Assembly: GCA_019155205.2 (NCBI GenBank)
Contig: JAHNZQ020000016.1
Span: 2,055,620 to 2,075,895 of the forward strand
DNA length: 20,276 nucleotides
Direction of reading: 5' to 3'
DNA from: Gracilaria vermiculophylla
Taxonomy: Eukaryota; Rhodophyta; Florideophyceae; Gracilariales; Gracilariaceae
Positions 10,201 through 17,122 of this stretch are shown here, piece after piece (the first letter of the stretch is position 1; each line of letters starts with the position of its first letter). The position numbers and the translations under genes were made by a program. The notes beneath the pieces were generated by a model, which saw only the letters and a list, made by a program, of their open reading frames with translations, was not told the DNA's origin and ran no database searches.

Positions 10201-10615
10201 CGACGGTGAGATCCGTGGGAACAAAAGTCTGGCTGACGAGGGCCTTCAGGGAGGCGTTAAAGAGTTTGACACAACAGGGGGTCTGGCAGACAAAGACGGC
10301 GTGCAAGGAGGGGCGGTTGTGGGGGGGGATCCGGTGGCGAACGGCAACCAGCGAGTGGTTGGAGAGGCGGGGGTGGGCGTGGAGTTGCGCGACTGGTGGA
10401 CGCGACAGCGTGCGCAGAGGCTGCGGGTGCGCGGGGGCGGCGTGCTGGGGGGGCGGAGACGAGGGCAGCACGGCAGTCGGGGCGAGGAACGTGAGCAGCG
10501 GCAGCGTGAACAGGGCGACGAGAAGCGGGGCGGAGGCGACGGCGCGGCGGGCCGGGCGCTTCTTGGCGGCGCGGGAGTGCGCGGGGGCGCGCCGCGCGCG
10601 CTCGCGGAGCGTCAT
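7253..10615 (-). CDS. Three-module Golgi glycosyltransferase (GT-A-like, GT4, GT12/GT2-like)
   Basis: Single exon, 1120 residues from the first in-frame ATG at 10615 (context CAGCCATGA). An Arg-rich tail is followed by one hydrophobic segment (residues 26-50), as in type II Golgi enzymes, and the lumenal part has many N-glycosylation sequons. Residues 105-215 resemble a GT-A fold (HAVFVCQTP, SLKALVSQTF, then FAVLLDEGVIFEP) but without a clear DxD. Residues 393-785 are a GT-B, GT4-type domain: MQMGGSEKCMLDIAE (402-414 region), YAGRFIVEKGID (606-617), and the E-x7-E pair E693/E701 in NEGIALVLYEAMASG. Residues 841-1070 are a second GT-A domain resembling beta-1,4-GalNAc transferases (GT12): TKTY-like entry, ILANDG, GRNHMVNATTTQYFLLLDDD (DDD at 931-933) and NEHMTFF (1040-1046), a plausible catalytic base. 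It probably builds an alternating glycan. Donor and acceptor sugars cannot be read from sequence. It diverges from mnmG, 369 bp apart. Confidence 0.85.
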   Translation of the reverse strand: MTLRERARRAPAHSRAAKKRPARRAVASAPLLVALFTLPLLTFLAPTAVLPSSPPPQHAAPAHPQPLRTLSRPPVAQLHAHPRLSNHSLVAVRHRIPPHNRPSLHAVFVCQTPCCVKLFNASLKALVSQTFVPTDLTVVHACQPSAHSALLHAVRKAIADPTNVSTSYTLRPELTTHHCPLRSYATCVLSYIARSGQRDDGFAVLLDEGVIFEPTALEKAYLAQLHRSATSAIRMLSYNHHSLVQSYQLRDPLAVRRVLPSNFSSQPQPIELFPLFYPISSYQRAVTQSYHVSSSFSQWAPLIAVLARSSLLREALFTRIHSHAAVSLHLFPKSSVLLPAHLHSELAFYKWSARKEEAEMYRFDVFDMSDSFATLDLSPIPFWPIGNRKQHHIMFLLPWMQMGGSEKCMLDIAEKALSRDWHITFVLTMPFWSEDPLGEMALQHQWLDRALQLTSETFDLLQLAPHQHSSRMLRHLLQSRRPDFVLMANSRWAYSHARLINAVLPSAVVADFNHMIHMNWEGGGMPRFGANNTRSFDVHLTASHDVENAMRKWIAPHVLAENRQKVRTCYIGTDPELLLSGAERTKVRSVMRAQHGISERTTVVLYAGRFIVEKGIDIVADIARIAANDIELGSKVAFVFVGSGPELARLESLPERGPDGNRLVILEPPADGLEQMRKYYAMSDIFLLPSVNEGIALVLYEAMASGMLAMSTDVGGQRELITDKTGVLLTNYRSYSKMLNHTMSKLEDVLNHPRKYADVITAGTRLVRNKFTTKMFSDCVILRLDEALHKKEKQNLLSREHWEDPEVIQKRVDDVAEYVLDGVAVERFHGLYNREQVKRSIEGFVTIGIKTYVCDETITRQVENLIRSIRVHYPKIRVILANDGPMSLGNEEFLKDDPFTEEHSLPADSGISYGRNHMVNATTTQYFLLLDDDHIFDDTTNLTVLLNAIHKDDFDIVGLRVRNLPGIDELERIGILIPRYVANITSFKDRELTLCVWNENDGPSVYGITHAFRVDVLHNAFIAKVDVLRKHGWRNKLKVNEHMTFFLDAKHAALKVGYLPSVFVHHRARDYSDCYFSIRFREEKYAELLPYKDQFLWDIQCQRRFPGRIREHIIQRELAD

Positions 10616-10984
10616 GGCTGCGGGGGACGGCGGAGCGACGGCGACGAGCGCGACGGCGCGCCGGCGGCGCCCCTCAAAGAGCGGCCGCAGACGGCGCGCG
10701 GCGCGCGCGCAACAGCAGCGCACAGCCGCCGGCAACGTGCGCAGCCGTCTGGCGCGGCATGAATCTGCGCGGGCTGCGTGTCTGCTGCGCCCCGTGACGC
10801 GGAGAAGCGCAGGGGCGCGGCGCGCGCGCGGCGCGCGTGCCGCGCGTGCCGCGCGAGCTGACGAGCTCAATTACCATGTGCCCGCGGTAATTTCGCGCCG
10901 CAGATCTGCGCGCCCCGCGCGCACGCGCTAGCGCCCACCTCTGCTCGCCGCGCTGGCGCATAGCTTCCGCCCCGCCCCCCGCTA
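10616..10984. promoter_or_regulatory. GC-rich divergent promoter region between the glycosyltransferase and mnmG
   Basis: The 369 bp between the two start codons must hold both promoters. Most of it is CpG-dense GCGCGC-type sequence. The window 10855-10910 has three dyads in a row: GAGCT-gacg-AGCTC (10855-10868), AATTACC...GGTAATT (10869-10875 / 10886-10892), and the palindrome CGCAGATCTGCG (10899-10910). A C-rich CCGCCCCGCCCCCC tract sits immediately upstream of the mnmG ATG. There is no TATA box. The minus-strand frame stays open without an ATG across 10616-10870, which I attribute to base composition. Confidence 0.6.
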
Positions 10985-13054
10985 ATGACGTCCTTCGTGA
11001 GCCCCCTCCCCCTCGGCCGCGCCCCGCATCACAGCGCCCTCACCCGCAGGCCGCGTCCCCTCGCAGCCGCCGCGCGCACGCGCAAGCCGCGCGTCACAGC
11101 GCTCCTTCGCGCCTCGCAGCGCCGCATCAACTGGCACCCAGCACACTACGATGTCATCGTCGTCGGCGCCGGCCACGCTGGCTGCGAAGCCGCGCTGGCC
11201 GCCTCCAACCTCTCCGCAACCACGCTGCTGCTCACCATGAACCTCGACAAAATCGCCTGGCAGCCATGCAACCCCGCCGTCGGCGGCCCCGCCAAGTCCA
11301 CCCTTGTGCACGAGGCCGACGCCCTCGGCGGCTGGATCGCCCGCATTGCCGACAGGACCTACTTGCAACGCCGCATTCTCAACCGCTCCAAGGGCCCCGC
11401 CGTATGGGCTCTTCGTGCCCAGACCGACAAGAGAGAGTACTCCAACATGATGACCCACGTCCTGCACCAGCGCTCGGACACCCCGTTCCTGGATATCAGA
11501 GAGGGTATGGCGCATGATTTAATCATTGGCGACAACGACGATGTCATTGGTGTCACAACATTCTTCGGCGCCGCCTTCCGAGCAAAGTGCGTCATCATCA
11601 CCACCGGCACGTTTTTGCAGGGCACCATTTGGGTTGGCGCGCGTAGCATGCCTGCAGGTCGTGCGGGAGAGCTCCCGGCGCTGGGCATCACGCAGACCTT
11701 GGCCGATTTGGGCTTTGAAACCGCAAGGTTGAAAACAGGAACCCCGCCCCGCGTCGATTCGCGCTCCGTCGACTACTCCGTCATGGAGCCGCAGCCATCT
11801 GACGAACAAGACCATTGGTTCAGTTTTGATCCAGCCGAGTGGAACCCGCGTCAAACCATGCCGTGCTATCTCACGCGAACGTCCGCGACCACCCACAACA
11901 TGATACGTGAGAACCTCCACCTCACACCCAAATACGGTGGCTTCATGCAGTCCACGGGTCCGCGTTACTGCCCCAGCATCGAGGATAAGATTGTTAGGTT
12001 CACCGACAAGCTTTCGCATCAGATCTTCATTGAACCGGAGGGCCGAACCATTCCAGAGCTTTACATTCAAGGTTTTAGCACGGGTCTTCCGGAGGATGTT
12101 CAACTGCAGGTGCTTCGCACAATACGCGGCTTGGAGAACGCCACCATGGTGCGCCCTGCATACAGCGTCGACTACGACTACATTCCTGCAACGCAGCTGG
12201 ATACCACGTTAATGAGCAAGAACGTCGATGGCTTGTTTTTTGCGGGGCAGGTGTGTGGCACCACTGGTTACGAGGAGGCTGCTTCCCAAGGACTCATTGC
12301 CGGTATTAACGCGTCGAGAAAGGCGCTTGGCATGCAAATGATCTCACTGTCGAGAGAAAGCTCCTTTATAGGCACCATGATCGACGACCTCTGTACAAAG
12401 CCCTTGAAAGAACCATACCGCGTTCTCACGTCGCGCTCCGAATATCGCCTGATTCTGAGAGCAGATAATGCCGATAGCCGACTCACGCCGTTGGGGAGAT
12501 CTATTGGAATGATTGATGACTATCGATGGAAGATATTCGAGGACAAATCGAAACGAGTGGAAGCTGAGATGAAGCGGCTGTACAAAACACGCGTTTCCGG
12601 CTCTAGCGATGAAGCAGAACAACTTCGCCGGATAGGAGCAACCATCAAGCAAAGCTCGACGCTGGCAGACGTGCTCAAGCAGCCCGCGCTGCACTATAGC
12701 AGTTTGAAGCAGGCCGGTCTCGGCGGGCAGCTCGAAAATGCGTATGAAAAAGAACGTGTTGAGACTGAAGTGAAGTATGAGGGATACATTAAGCGACAGT
12801 ATGGCGAAATAGAAAAGACCAAAAAGGCATATTCTAAACGATTGCCCGACATTGACTACTCGAGTGTGAACGGATTGAGACTTGAGGCGAGGGAAAAACT
12901 GGCCAAGATTCGCCCTGAGACCATTGGACAGGCGGCTCGCATTGGGGGTGTCAATCCAGCTGATATTGCTGTGCTCAATGTTTTTGTCGAGAAGATGAGG
13001 GCTGAGAAGGCCAATAGGGGCTCCGGAGTGAGGGTTGGATCAGGCGGGGATTGA
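10985..13054 (+). CDS. mnmG: MnmG/GidA tRNA uridine-5-carboxymethylaminomethyl enzyme, plastid type
   Basis: Single exon, 689 residues, ATG at 10985. MnmG, with MnmE, adds the carboxymethylaminomethyl group to U34 of tRNAs, using FAD and methylene-tetrahydrofolate. After about 50 Arg/Ala/Pro-rich residues that look like an organelle transit peptide, the body matches the family end to end: FAD-binding [10 protein letters not shown] (61-70), the two conserved cysteines in QPCNPAVGG (C95) and MPCYLTRT (C294), RLKTGTPPR (248-256), the GidA signature [15 protein letters not shown] (325-339), [18 protein letters not shown] (419-436) and a C-terminal MnmE-binding helical region. Blocks such as [11 protein letters not shown] and [13 protein letters not shown] read like cyanobacterial and plant plastid versions, so I expect plastid targeting, perhaps also mitochondrial. 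The length exceeds the bacterial norm (about 630) mainly because of the transit peptide. The function is certain in family terms; the location is inferred. Confidence 0.96.
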   Translation: MTSFVSPLPLGRAPHHSALTRRPRPLAAAARTRKPRVTALLRASQRRINWHPAHYDVIVVGAGHAGCEAALAASNLSATTLLLTMNLDKIAWQPCNPAVGGPAKSTLVHEADALGGWIARIADRTYLQRRILNRSKGPAVWALRAQTDKREYSNMMTHVLHQRSDTPFLDIREGMAHDLIIGDNDDVIGVTTFFGAAFRAKCVIITTGTFLQGTIWVGARSMPAGRAGELPALGITQTLADLGFETARLKTGTPPRVDSRSVDYSVMEPQPSDEQDHWFSFDPAEWNPRQTMPCYLTRTSATTHNMIRENLHLTPKYGGFMQSTGPRYCPSIEDKIVRFTDKLSHQIFIEPEGRTIPELYIQGFSTGLPEDVQLQVLRTIRGLENATMVRPAYSVDYDYIPATQLDTTLMSKNVDGLFFAGQVCGTTGYEEAASQGLIAGINASRKALGMQMISLSRESSFIGTMIDDLCTKPLKEPYRVLTSRSEYRLILRADNADSRLTPLGRSIGMIDDYRWKIFEDKSKRVEAEMKRLYKTRVSGSSDEAEQLRRIGATIKQSSTLADVLKQPALHYSSLKQAGLGGQLENAYEKERVETEVKYEGYIKRQYGEIEKTKKAYSKRLPDIDYSSVNGLRLEAREKLAKIRPETIGQAARIGGVNPADIAVLNVFVEKMRAEKANRGSGVRVGSGGD

Positions 13055-13263
13055 CAACATCCGGTGACGGGAAAAAGCACAGGGGGAGAATTCAAAGCTT
13101 TGTTTCCAAGCGTGTGCGGTGGTGTTTTTGGTGCTCCTCTTAAAGCATTGCCTGTGTCGCCGCTCGACTCAACAAGCACGAGCGGAACTACCCGCGCAAG
13201 AACAATGGCCCGATGTATAGTACGTCGTTCGGTCCTCGCCGGAATCAGGTCACCATGGGGGGC

Positions 13264-13278
13264 GGGGGGGGGGGGGGG
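13264..13278 (+). repeat. G15 homopolymer tract
   Basis: Fifteen consecutive G residues, preceded by six G and one C (13257-13263). Such a tract could form a quadruplex and is prone to length change or sequencing error. It is about 350 bp upstream of the conserved aminotransferase ATG. Confidence 0.9.
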
Positions 13279-13426
13279 TAACAGATCTGTGACGCCGCGG
13301 CGATGTTGTTTTGATCTATCCCACCATTCGTACCCACAACCGCCAAGGAAGTTGCTGTCAGCAAACGGGAGCATGTGTGCAAAAAATGTTTTAAAAAAAT
13401 CAATATCTCCGCCGCGGAGACTTCGA

Positions 13427-13436
13427 CCCCCCCCCC
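13427..13436 (+). repeat. C10 homopolymer tract
   Basis: Ten consecutive C residues lie just before the earliest aminotransferase ATG (13441). The tract could pair with the G15 run about 150 bp upstream in a transcript. Confidence 0.9.
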
Positions 13437-13620
13437 TCACATGCACATGTGCGCACTAGACTTCATATCGCACGCCCGACTGACGCAGCTACCGTCCGCC
13501 GGCCGGTATCACAAGCGTAAGAAGCGCTCGCACTCCTCCCCATCGCAGAAGATCGCAAGTAGCTCCGAAGGCGATCAAGTTCAGGGCGGCGTGTTTCGAA
13601 GCAAGGCGGCACAGCGCGCA

Positions 13621-14853
13621 ATGTCGCACTCGATCTTCGACAGTGTGCCACAGGCTCCGCCTGATCCCATTCTCTCCATATCCGCCGCGTTTCGAGCAGA
13701 CGCCTCCCCGCGCAAAGTCAACCTCGGCGTCGGGGCGTATCGCACGGACGCCGGCGCCCCCTATGTGTTACCGATCGTCAGGAAGTTCGAAAAGCACTTT
13801 GCAAACGATCCGAGCACCACGCATGAATACCTGCCGCAAGATGGCTTCACAAAGTTCAACCGCCTCTCTGCGCGGCTCATACTCGGCGCCGACAGCCCGG
13901 CGCTCAACGAGGGTCGCGTCGTCACGGTGCAGGCGCTCTCCGGCACGGGCGCGCTGCGCATCGGCTTCGCGTTCATCGCCAACTTCATCGGACAGCGCGT
14001 TGTGTACGTGCCGAACCCGACGTGGTCAAATCACCGAAACGTCGTGCCGCAGGCGGGCCTGCCGGCGACGAGGAGCTACCGCTACTTTGACGCCAACACG
14101 CGCGGCGTCGACGTGGAGGGACTGCTGCAAGACTTGAGCTGCGCGGATGAGGGGTCGATCGTCGTGTTTCACGGCTGCGCGCACAACCCCACCGGCGCCG
14201 ATCCCTCCAAGGACGAGTGGCGGCGCATTGTGCAGGTTGTCGCGTCCAAGAAGCTGGTGCCGTTCTTTGATAACGCGTACCAGGGCTTTGCGTCGGGCAA
14301 TCTCAACACGGACGCGTGGTCCACCAGACTGTTTGTGCAGTCTGGGATGGACATGTTTGTCGCCCAGTCGTACGCGAAGAACATGGGAATGTACGGAGAA
14401 CGAGTGGGGGCGCTCAACGTGGTGCTGCGGTCGCCAAAGGCGGTGGACGCCGTAAGAAGCCAGCTCAAGCAGCTGATCCGGGCCATGTACAGCAACCCAC
14501 CGCTGCACGGGGCGCGCATCGCCGCGGCCATCATGGCGGACGAAGACGCGTTCCGACAATGGGAAATGGAGCTGGAGAAGATGTCGGCGCGCATCCGCAC
14601 GATGAGGACGCGACTGCGAGACGCGTTGATTAAGAACGGTGCACCCGGAAATTGGGATCACATCGTGAATCAGATTGGGATGTTCAGCTTTACAGGTTTG
14701 ACCAGTCAGCAGGTTGCGTTCATGAGAGACAAGTACCATATCTACATGACGAGCAATGGGCGCGTGTCGATGGCCGGCTTGACGGAAGGGACGGTGGAGT
14801 ACGTGGCTGACGCGATGAAGGACGCCGTTTTGAGCGTTGTCAAGCAGGATTGA
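13621..14853 (+). CDS. Aspartate aminotransferase (PLP, class I), probably cytosolic
   Basis: Single exon. From the ATG at 13621 (G at -3) it encodes 410 residues, the usual length, starting MSHSIFDSVPQAPPDPIL, which aligns with the very N-terminus of eukaryotic enzymes. It interconverts aspartate plus 2-oxoglutarate with oxaloacetate plus glutamate. All family landmarks are present: NLGVGAYRTD (34-43), NPTWSNH (W135), CAHNPTG (N189), FFDNAYQGFASG (D217, Y220), the PLP lysine K253 in AQSYAKNMGMYGERVG with R261, and substrate-carboxylate R381 in GRVSMAGL. The frame is open further upstream with ATGs at 13441 and 13447, which would add 60 or 58 residues including a basic KRKKR stretch. This could be an alternative targeted form or simply leader sequence. 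It converges on the sulfotransferase gene, with 154 bp between stops. Confidence 0.96.
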   Translation: MSHSIFDSVPQAPPDPILSISAAFRADASPRKVNLGVGAYRTDAGAPYVLPIVRKFEKHFANDPSTTHEYLPQDGFTKFNRLSARLILGADSPALNEGRVVTVQALSGTGALRIGFAFIANFIGQRVVYVPNPTWSNHRNVVPQAGLPATRSYRYFDANTRGVDVEGLLQDLSCADEGSIVVFHGCAHNPTGADPSKDEWRRIVQVVASKKLVPFFDNAYQGFASGNLNTDAWSTRLFVQSGMDMFVAQSYAKNMGMYGERVGALNVVLRSPKAVDAVRSQLKQLIRAMYSNPPLHGARIAAAIMADEDAFRQWEMELEKMSARIRTMRTRLRDALIKNGAPGNWDHIVNQIGMFSFTGLTSQQVAFMRDKYHIYMTSNGRVSMAGLTEGTVEYVADAMKDAVLSVVKQD

Positions 14854-15007
14854 TGTTGACGCGGACGCTAGTTGTATAAAAAAAAAGAAAAAAGGAGGCA
14901 GACGGCAAGCGGTTTTGGACACGGTGGGCGGCGATGCGGGTGCACAGGTGGGAGCAAGTGTTGGCGGAGCAGGACAATGACGACGTTAATTAGTAGAGGG
15001 GGTGATG
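14854..15007. terminator. Shared 3' region of two convergent genes
   Basis: The stop codons of the aminotransferase (plus) and the sulfotransferase (minus) are 154 bp apart, so both 3' ends and poly(A) sites must lie here or overlap into the neighbour. On the plus strand TTGTATA followed by nine A, then GAAAAAAGG, begins about 16 bases after the aminotransferase stop. No AATAAA is present. Confidence 0.4.
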
Positions 15008-16024
15008 TTAGTCGGAAGGCTGAATGGCTTGTCGCGGCAGAGGGAGCTTGTTGAGCATGTAATGAATCCTGGCATCTACATCATGGATGGTAGCCGAGGT
15101 GACGAACTTGTCCTTCTTGACATCCCTGGCGTTGATGTCAAGCGTTTTCAGTTGGGCCAGCCTTCGCGGGTCGGGCTTCAAGCCCAGCGAGGACAGAAAG
15201 TTGGGGACGGCGTTGGGGTTGCGCGAGAGGGAATTGAGCGAGGTTTCAACGACGTGGACGTTTGGCCACTCGCCCGCGCGGTGGCGACTGTGGATGTGGT
15301 TCTTGAGCTGCATGGCTCTCTGCAGCACGTCGGCGTTGTAGGCAATGAGGGAATCGATGGGGTGGGATGAGTTTGGCGAGTAGGAGAGCTGTCGCTCCGA
15401 GGGGTGGACGTCGTTGACATCGTAGTACCACACGTTCTTGCCCGAGTGGGCGGGCGAGAACCAGCCCAGGCGAAGCTGGCTCCACACGGAATCTCTGAGG
15501 GGCCTGTGCAGGATGACGACGGAGATGTTGGCGGTGTGGGCCAGGCTGTGCAGCACGACGTCGGCAAAGGTCTTGACGAACATGTGAGAGGTTTCGGCGT
15601 AGGCGACGGCGGGCGCGGTGCCCTCCAGGGCGGCGCGGATGGCAGGCAGCTTGAGCGCGGCGCGCTGGTCAAAGGTGCGGCGGCGGTGGCCGCGCAGGAT
15701 GACGCGCTGCAGGTGGGCGCCCGTCATGCGCGGCTCGGGCTCGTGGCGCGCGACGACGCGCTCGGCGGCGTCCAGCACGTTGCGCAGGAACTTGGAGCCG
15801 GCGCGGCCGGGCGACACGCAGAAGACGAGGTGGCGGCCGCGCCAGAAGTGGGCGGCGGGCGCGCGGGCGCGGTGCAGCGGCGCGCGGCGCGCAGCGCGCA
15901 GCGCCAGCAGCACCAGCGCCCACGCCAGCAGCGCGCGCCAAAGCGAGACGCGGCGCGCGCCGCACGCGACGCCGCGCCGCGAGAGGCGCCGCCACGCGCG
16001 CCACGGGCCGCGCGGCGCGGGCAT
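15008..16024 (-). CDS. Type II membrane sulfotransferase, Golgi, probably carbohydrate-directed
   Basis: Single exon, 338 residues from the first in-frame ATG at 16024. A basic N-terminus precedes one membrane segment (residues 29-43, LWRALLAWALVLLAL), giving a type II Golgi topology. The PAPS 5'-phosphosulfate loop is VSPGRAGSKFL (70-80), matching the P-loop-like [KR]SGT/GRSGS motif of sulfotransferases. The 3'-phosphate motif is VVILHRPLRDSVWSQL (169-184), with R174 and S179 in the expected places. AETSHMF (143-149) sits where many carbohydrate sulfotransferases have a conserved ExS/N motif. It transfers sulfate from PAPS; the acceptor is not readable, but in an alga with sulfated galactans a matrix polysaccharide is the natural guess. 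The N-terminal third is extremely GC-rich, and the frame runs a further 56 codons upstream without ATG. Family firm, substrate inferred. Confidence 0.85.
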   Translation of the reverse strand: MPAPRGPWRAWRRLSRRGVACGARRVSLWRALLAWALVLLALRAARRAPLHRARAPAAHFWRGRHLVFCVSPGRAGSKFLRNVLDAAERVVARHEPEPRMTGAHLQRVILRGHRRRTFDQRAALKLPAIRAALEGTAPAVAYAETSHMFVKTFADVVLHSLAHTANISVVILHRPLRDSVWSQLRLGWFSPAHSGKNVWYYDVNDVHPSERQLSYSPNSSHPIDSLIAYNADVLQRAMQLKNHIHSRHRAGEWPNVHVVETSLNSLSRNPNAVPNFLSSLGLKPDPRRLAQLKTLDINARDVKKDKFVTSATIHDVDARIHYMLNKLPLPRQAIQPSD

Positions 16025-16200
16025 GGGGACGAGCGCGCGCGCAGCGGCGGGCGGCGGCGGCGGCGGCGATAGCGATGGCGGCGGAGTTGGCGCGCGGGGG
16101 CGCTGCAGAGTGGCGTGCGACGCGTGCGTGCGCGATATGTAGCGCAGTGTGAGCGCGCGCTCGTGGCCACGTGTGTGTATTGTAGATACCAAAGTAACGA
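16025..16200 (-). promoter_or_regulatory. Sulfotransferase promoter/leader with a G-box
   Basis: GC-rich leader ending in GGCGGCGG-type repeats. CACGTG, the bZIP/bHLH G-box core, lies at 16168-16173 inside GGCCACGTGTG, about 145 bp upstream of the ATG. Base composition falls sharply just beyond it, as expected for the edge of a CpG-rich promoter. Function untested. Confidence 0.4.
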
Positions 16201-17122
16201 CAGTCAGTGGTGAAAGGCATAAGAAAAGTGTTTATTGCTCGGGTTGTTTGGGTTCGTGTTGCTGCACTGCAAGGCGCTTGTGATGGTTGCTGTTTGCCCT
16301 TTTGCTCCCTCCCTAACGTACGCTATCGCGCACATTTTGCAAACGTGATAATGTAGTGGAATTATAGCACTTGGATGATTCACATTTGAATTGAAACAAG
16401 TGGACATGAATGTTGTGGAAGCAAGTAGCAGCTTGTTCGTATTTGTAGAATTCGGAGTGAATACGGAAGGTTCCAGAAGTTTGAATAGAAAACAAAATAT
16501 GCATTAATGGTATATTATAGACAAGATATGGAGCTCAGCACTGTTGCAGCACTAGGTTTGAAAGAAAAAAGACCAGACGCCAAGATCCCGAGATACAACA
16601 ATACTGCGTTTACTCAAAGCTCTGTACTACTCAACCTATATTATCAACGTGCACTAGTGAACATTGGAATCAGATTCAAACAAACACGAACGGTTGTTAA
16701 AGTAGCAGTTGTTTAAGAACCTATCACTGTTAAATACAAGTTGATTATGAGGTGACTTTTCTGTCGGGGTTCAAAGCTGAAAGGGAGCTAGCGTCCACCA
16801 AGTTGACAAAGTAAAAATGCAGTATCAATGAGGTAGAGCGAACTTATTGTTCAAATAAGCTTGCCACACAAATCAGTGGTAATGGATGAGTTGCAGTGGC
16901 GACGCAGAAAAGCAACATGAAATGGCATGCCATTCCGCAGATGGCATGGCCTACACGTTCGATATTAGTAGGCACTTTTTACTCGCGGTGTGCACTTCTC
17001 ACTTGCGCAATGGCACGGTATCCTTTCGAGGCTCACCATAAACCATGTGCATTGTGACGCAAAACGCGCCACTCTGGGCATTGCGATACATTTTGATGTT
17101 TTGTTCTTGTGTTGAGAAACAA
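16201..17122. other. Gene-poor flank right of the gene island
   Basis: Moderately AT-rich. The only ATG-started frame of note is plus-strand 16507-16716 (69 codons), which has no recognisable feature. A 14-bp perfect palindrome is listed separately. Confidence 0.4.
16921..16934. repeat. 14-bp perfect palindrome
   Basis: AATGGCATGCCATT reads the same on both strands. ATGGCATG recurs a few bases downstream (16941-16948). It could be a dimeric protein site or chance. Confidence 0.6.

Larger units (their letters stand above)
13055..13440. promoter_or_regulatory. Intergenic region between mnmG and aspartate aminotransferase
   Basis: This holds the mnmG 3' end and the promoter of the aminotransferase gene (up to 13620 if the later start is used). 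Notable are a pure G run at 13264-13278 and a C run at 13427-13436. The open frames covering it on both strands look like composition artefacts: they are Pro/Gly/Arg-rich with no domain. Confidence 0.5.

Noticed and set aside
10616..10870. Starting the glycosyltransferase at 10870
   Set aside because: The codon there is TTG. The first ATG (10615) has a good context and directly precedes the basic tail and membrane anchor expected of a type II Golgi protein.
10082..10931. Long plus-strand open frames of 226 and 241 codons
   Set aside because: They are antisense to the N-terminal part of the glycosyltransferase, extremely Arg/Gly/Ala-rich and without any domain. GC-rich DNA simply lacks stop codons here.
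11519..12103. Minus-strand frame of 194 codons inside mnmG
   Set aside because: It is a shadow frame of a certain gene with no domain of its own.
13375..13440. Starting the aminotransferase at 13375
   Set aside because: That codon is GTG and the extra residues come partly from a homopolymer C run.
12856..13459. Frames on both strands across the mnmG-aminotransferase gap
   Set aside because: They run through G and C homopolymers, are Pro/Gly-rich and match no family.
14026..14922. Minus-strand frame of 298 codons opposite the aminotransferase
   Set aside because: It is antisense to a strongly conserved enzyme; its His/Arg-rich composition reflects the codon usage of the real gene.
15404..16142. 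Long plus-strand and alternative minus-strand frames across the sulfotransferase 5' half
   Set aside because: They overlap a well-supported sulfotransferase and have a low-complexity Ala/Arg/Gly composition.
16025..16192. Starting the sulfotransferase at 16192
   Set aside because: That codon is TTG and the added 56 residues are Pro/Arg-rich with no feature; the ATG at 16024 gives a standard type II enzyme.
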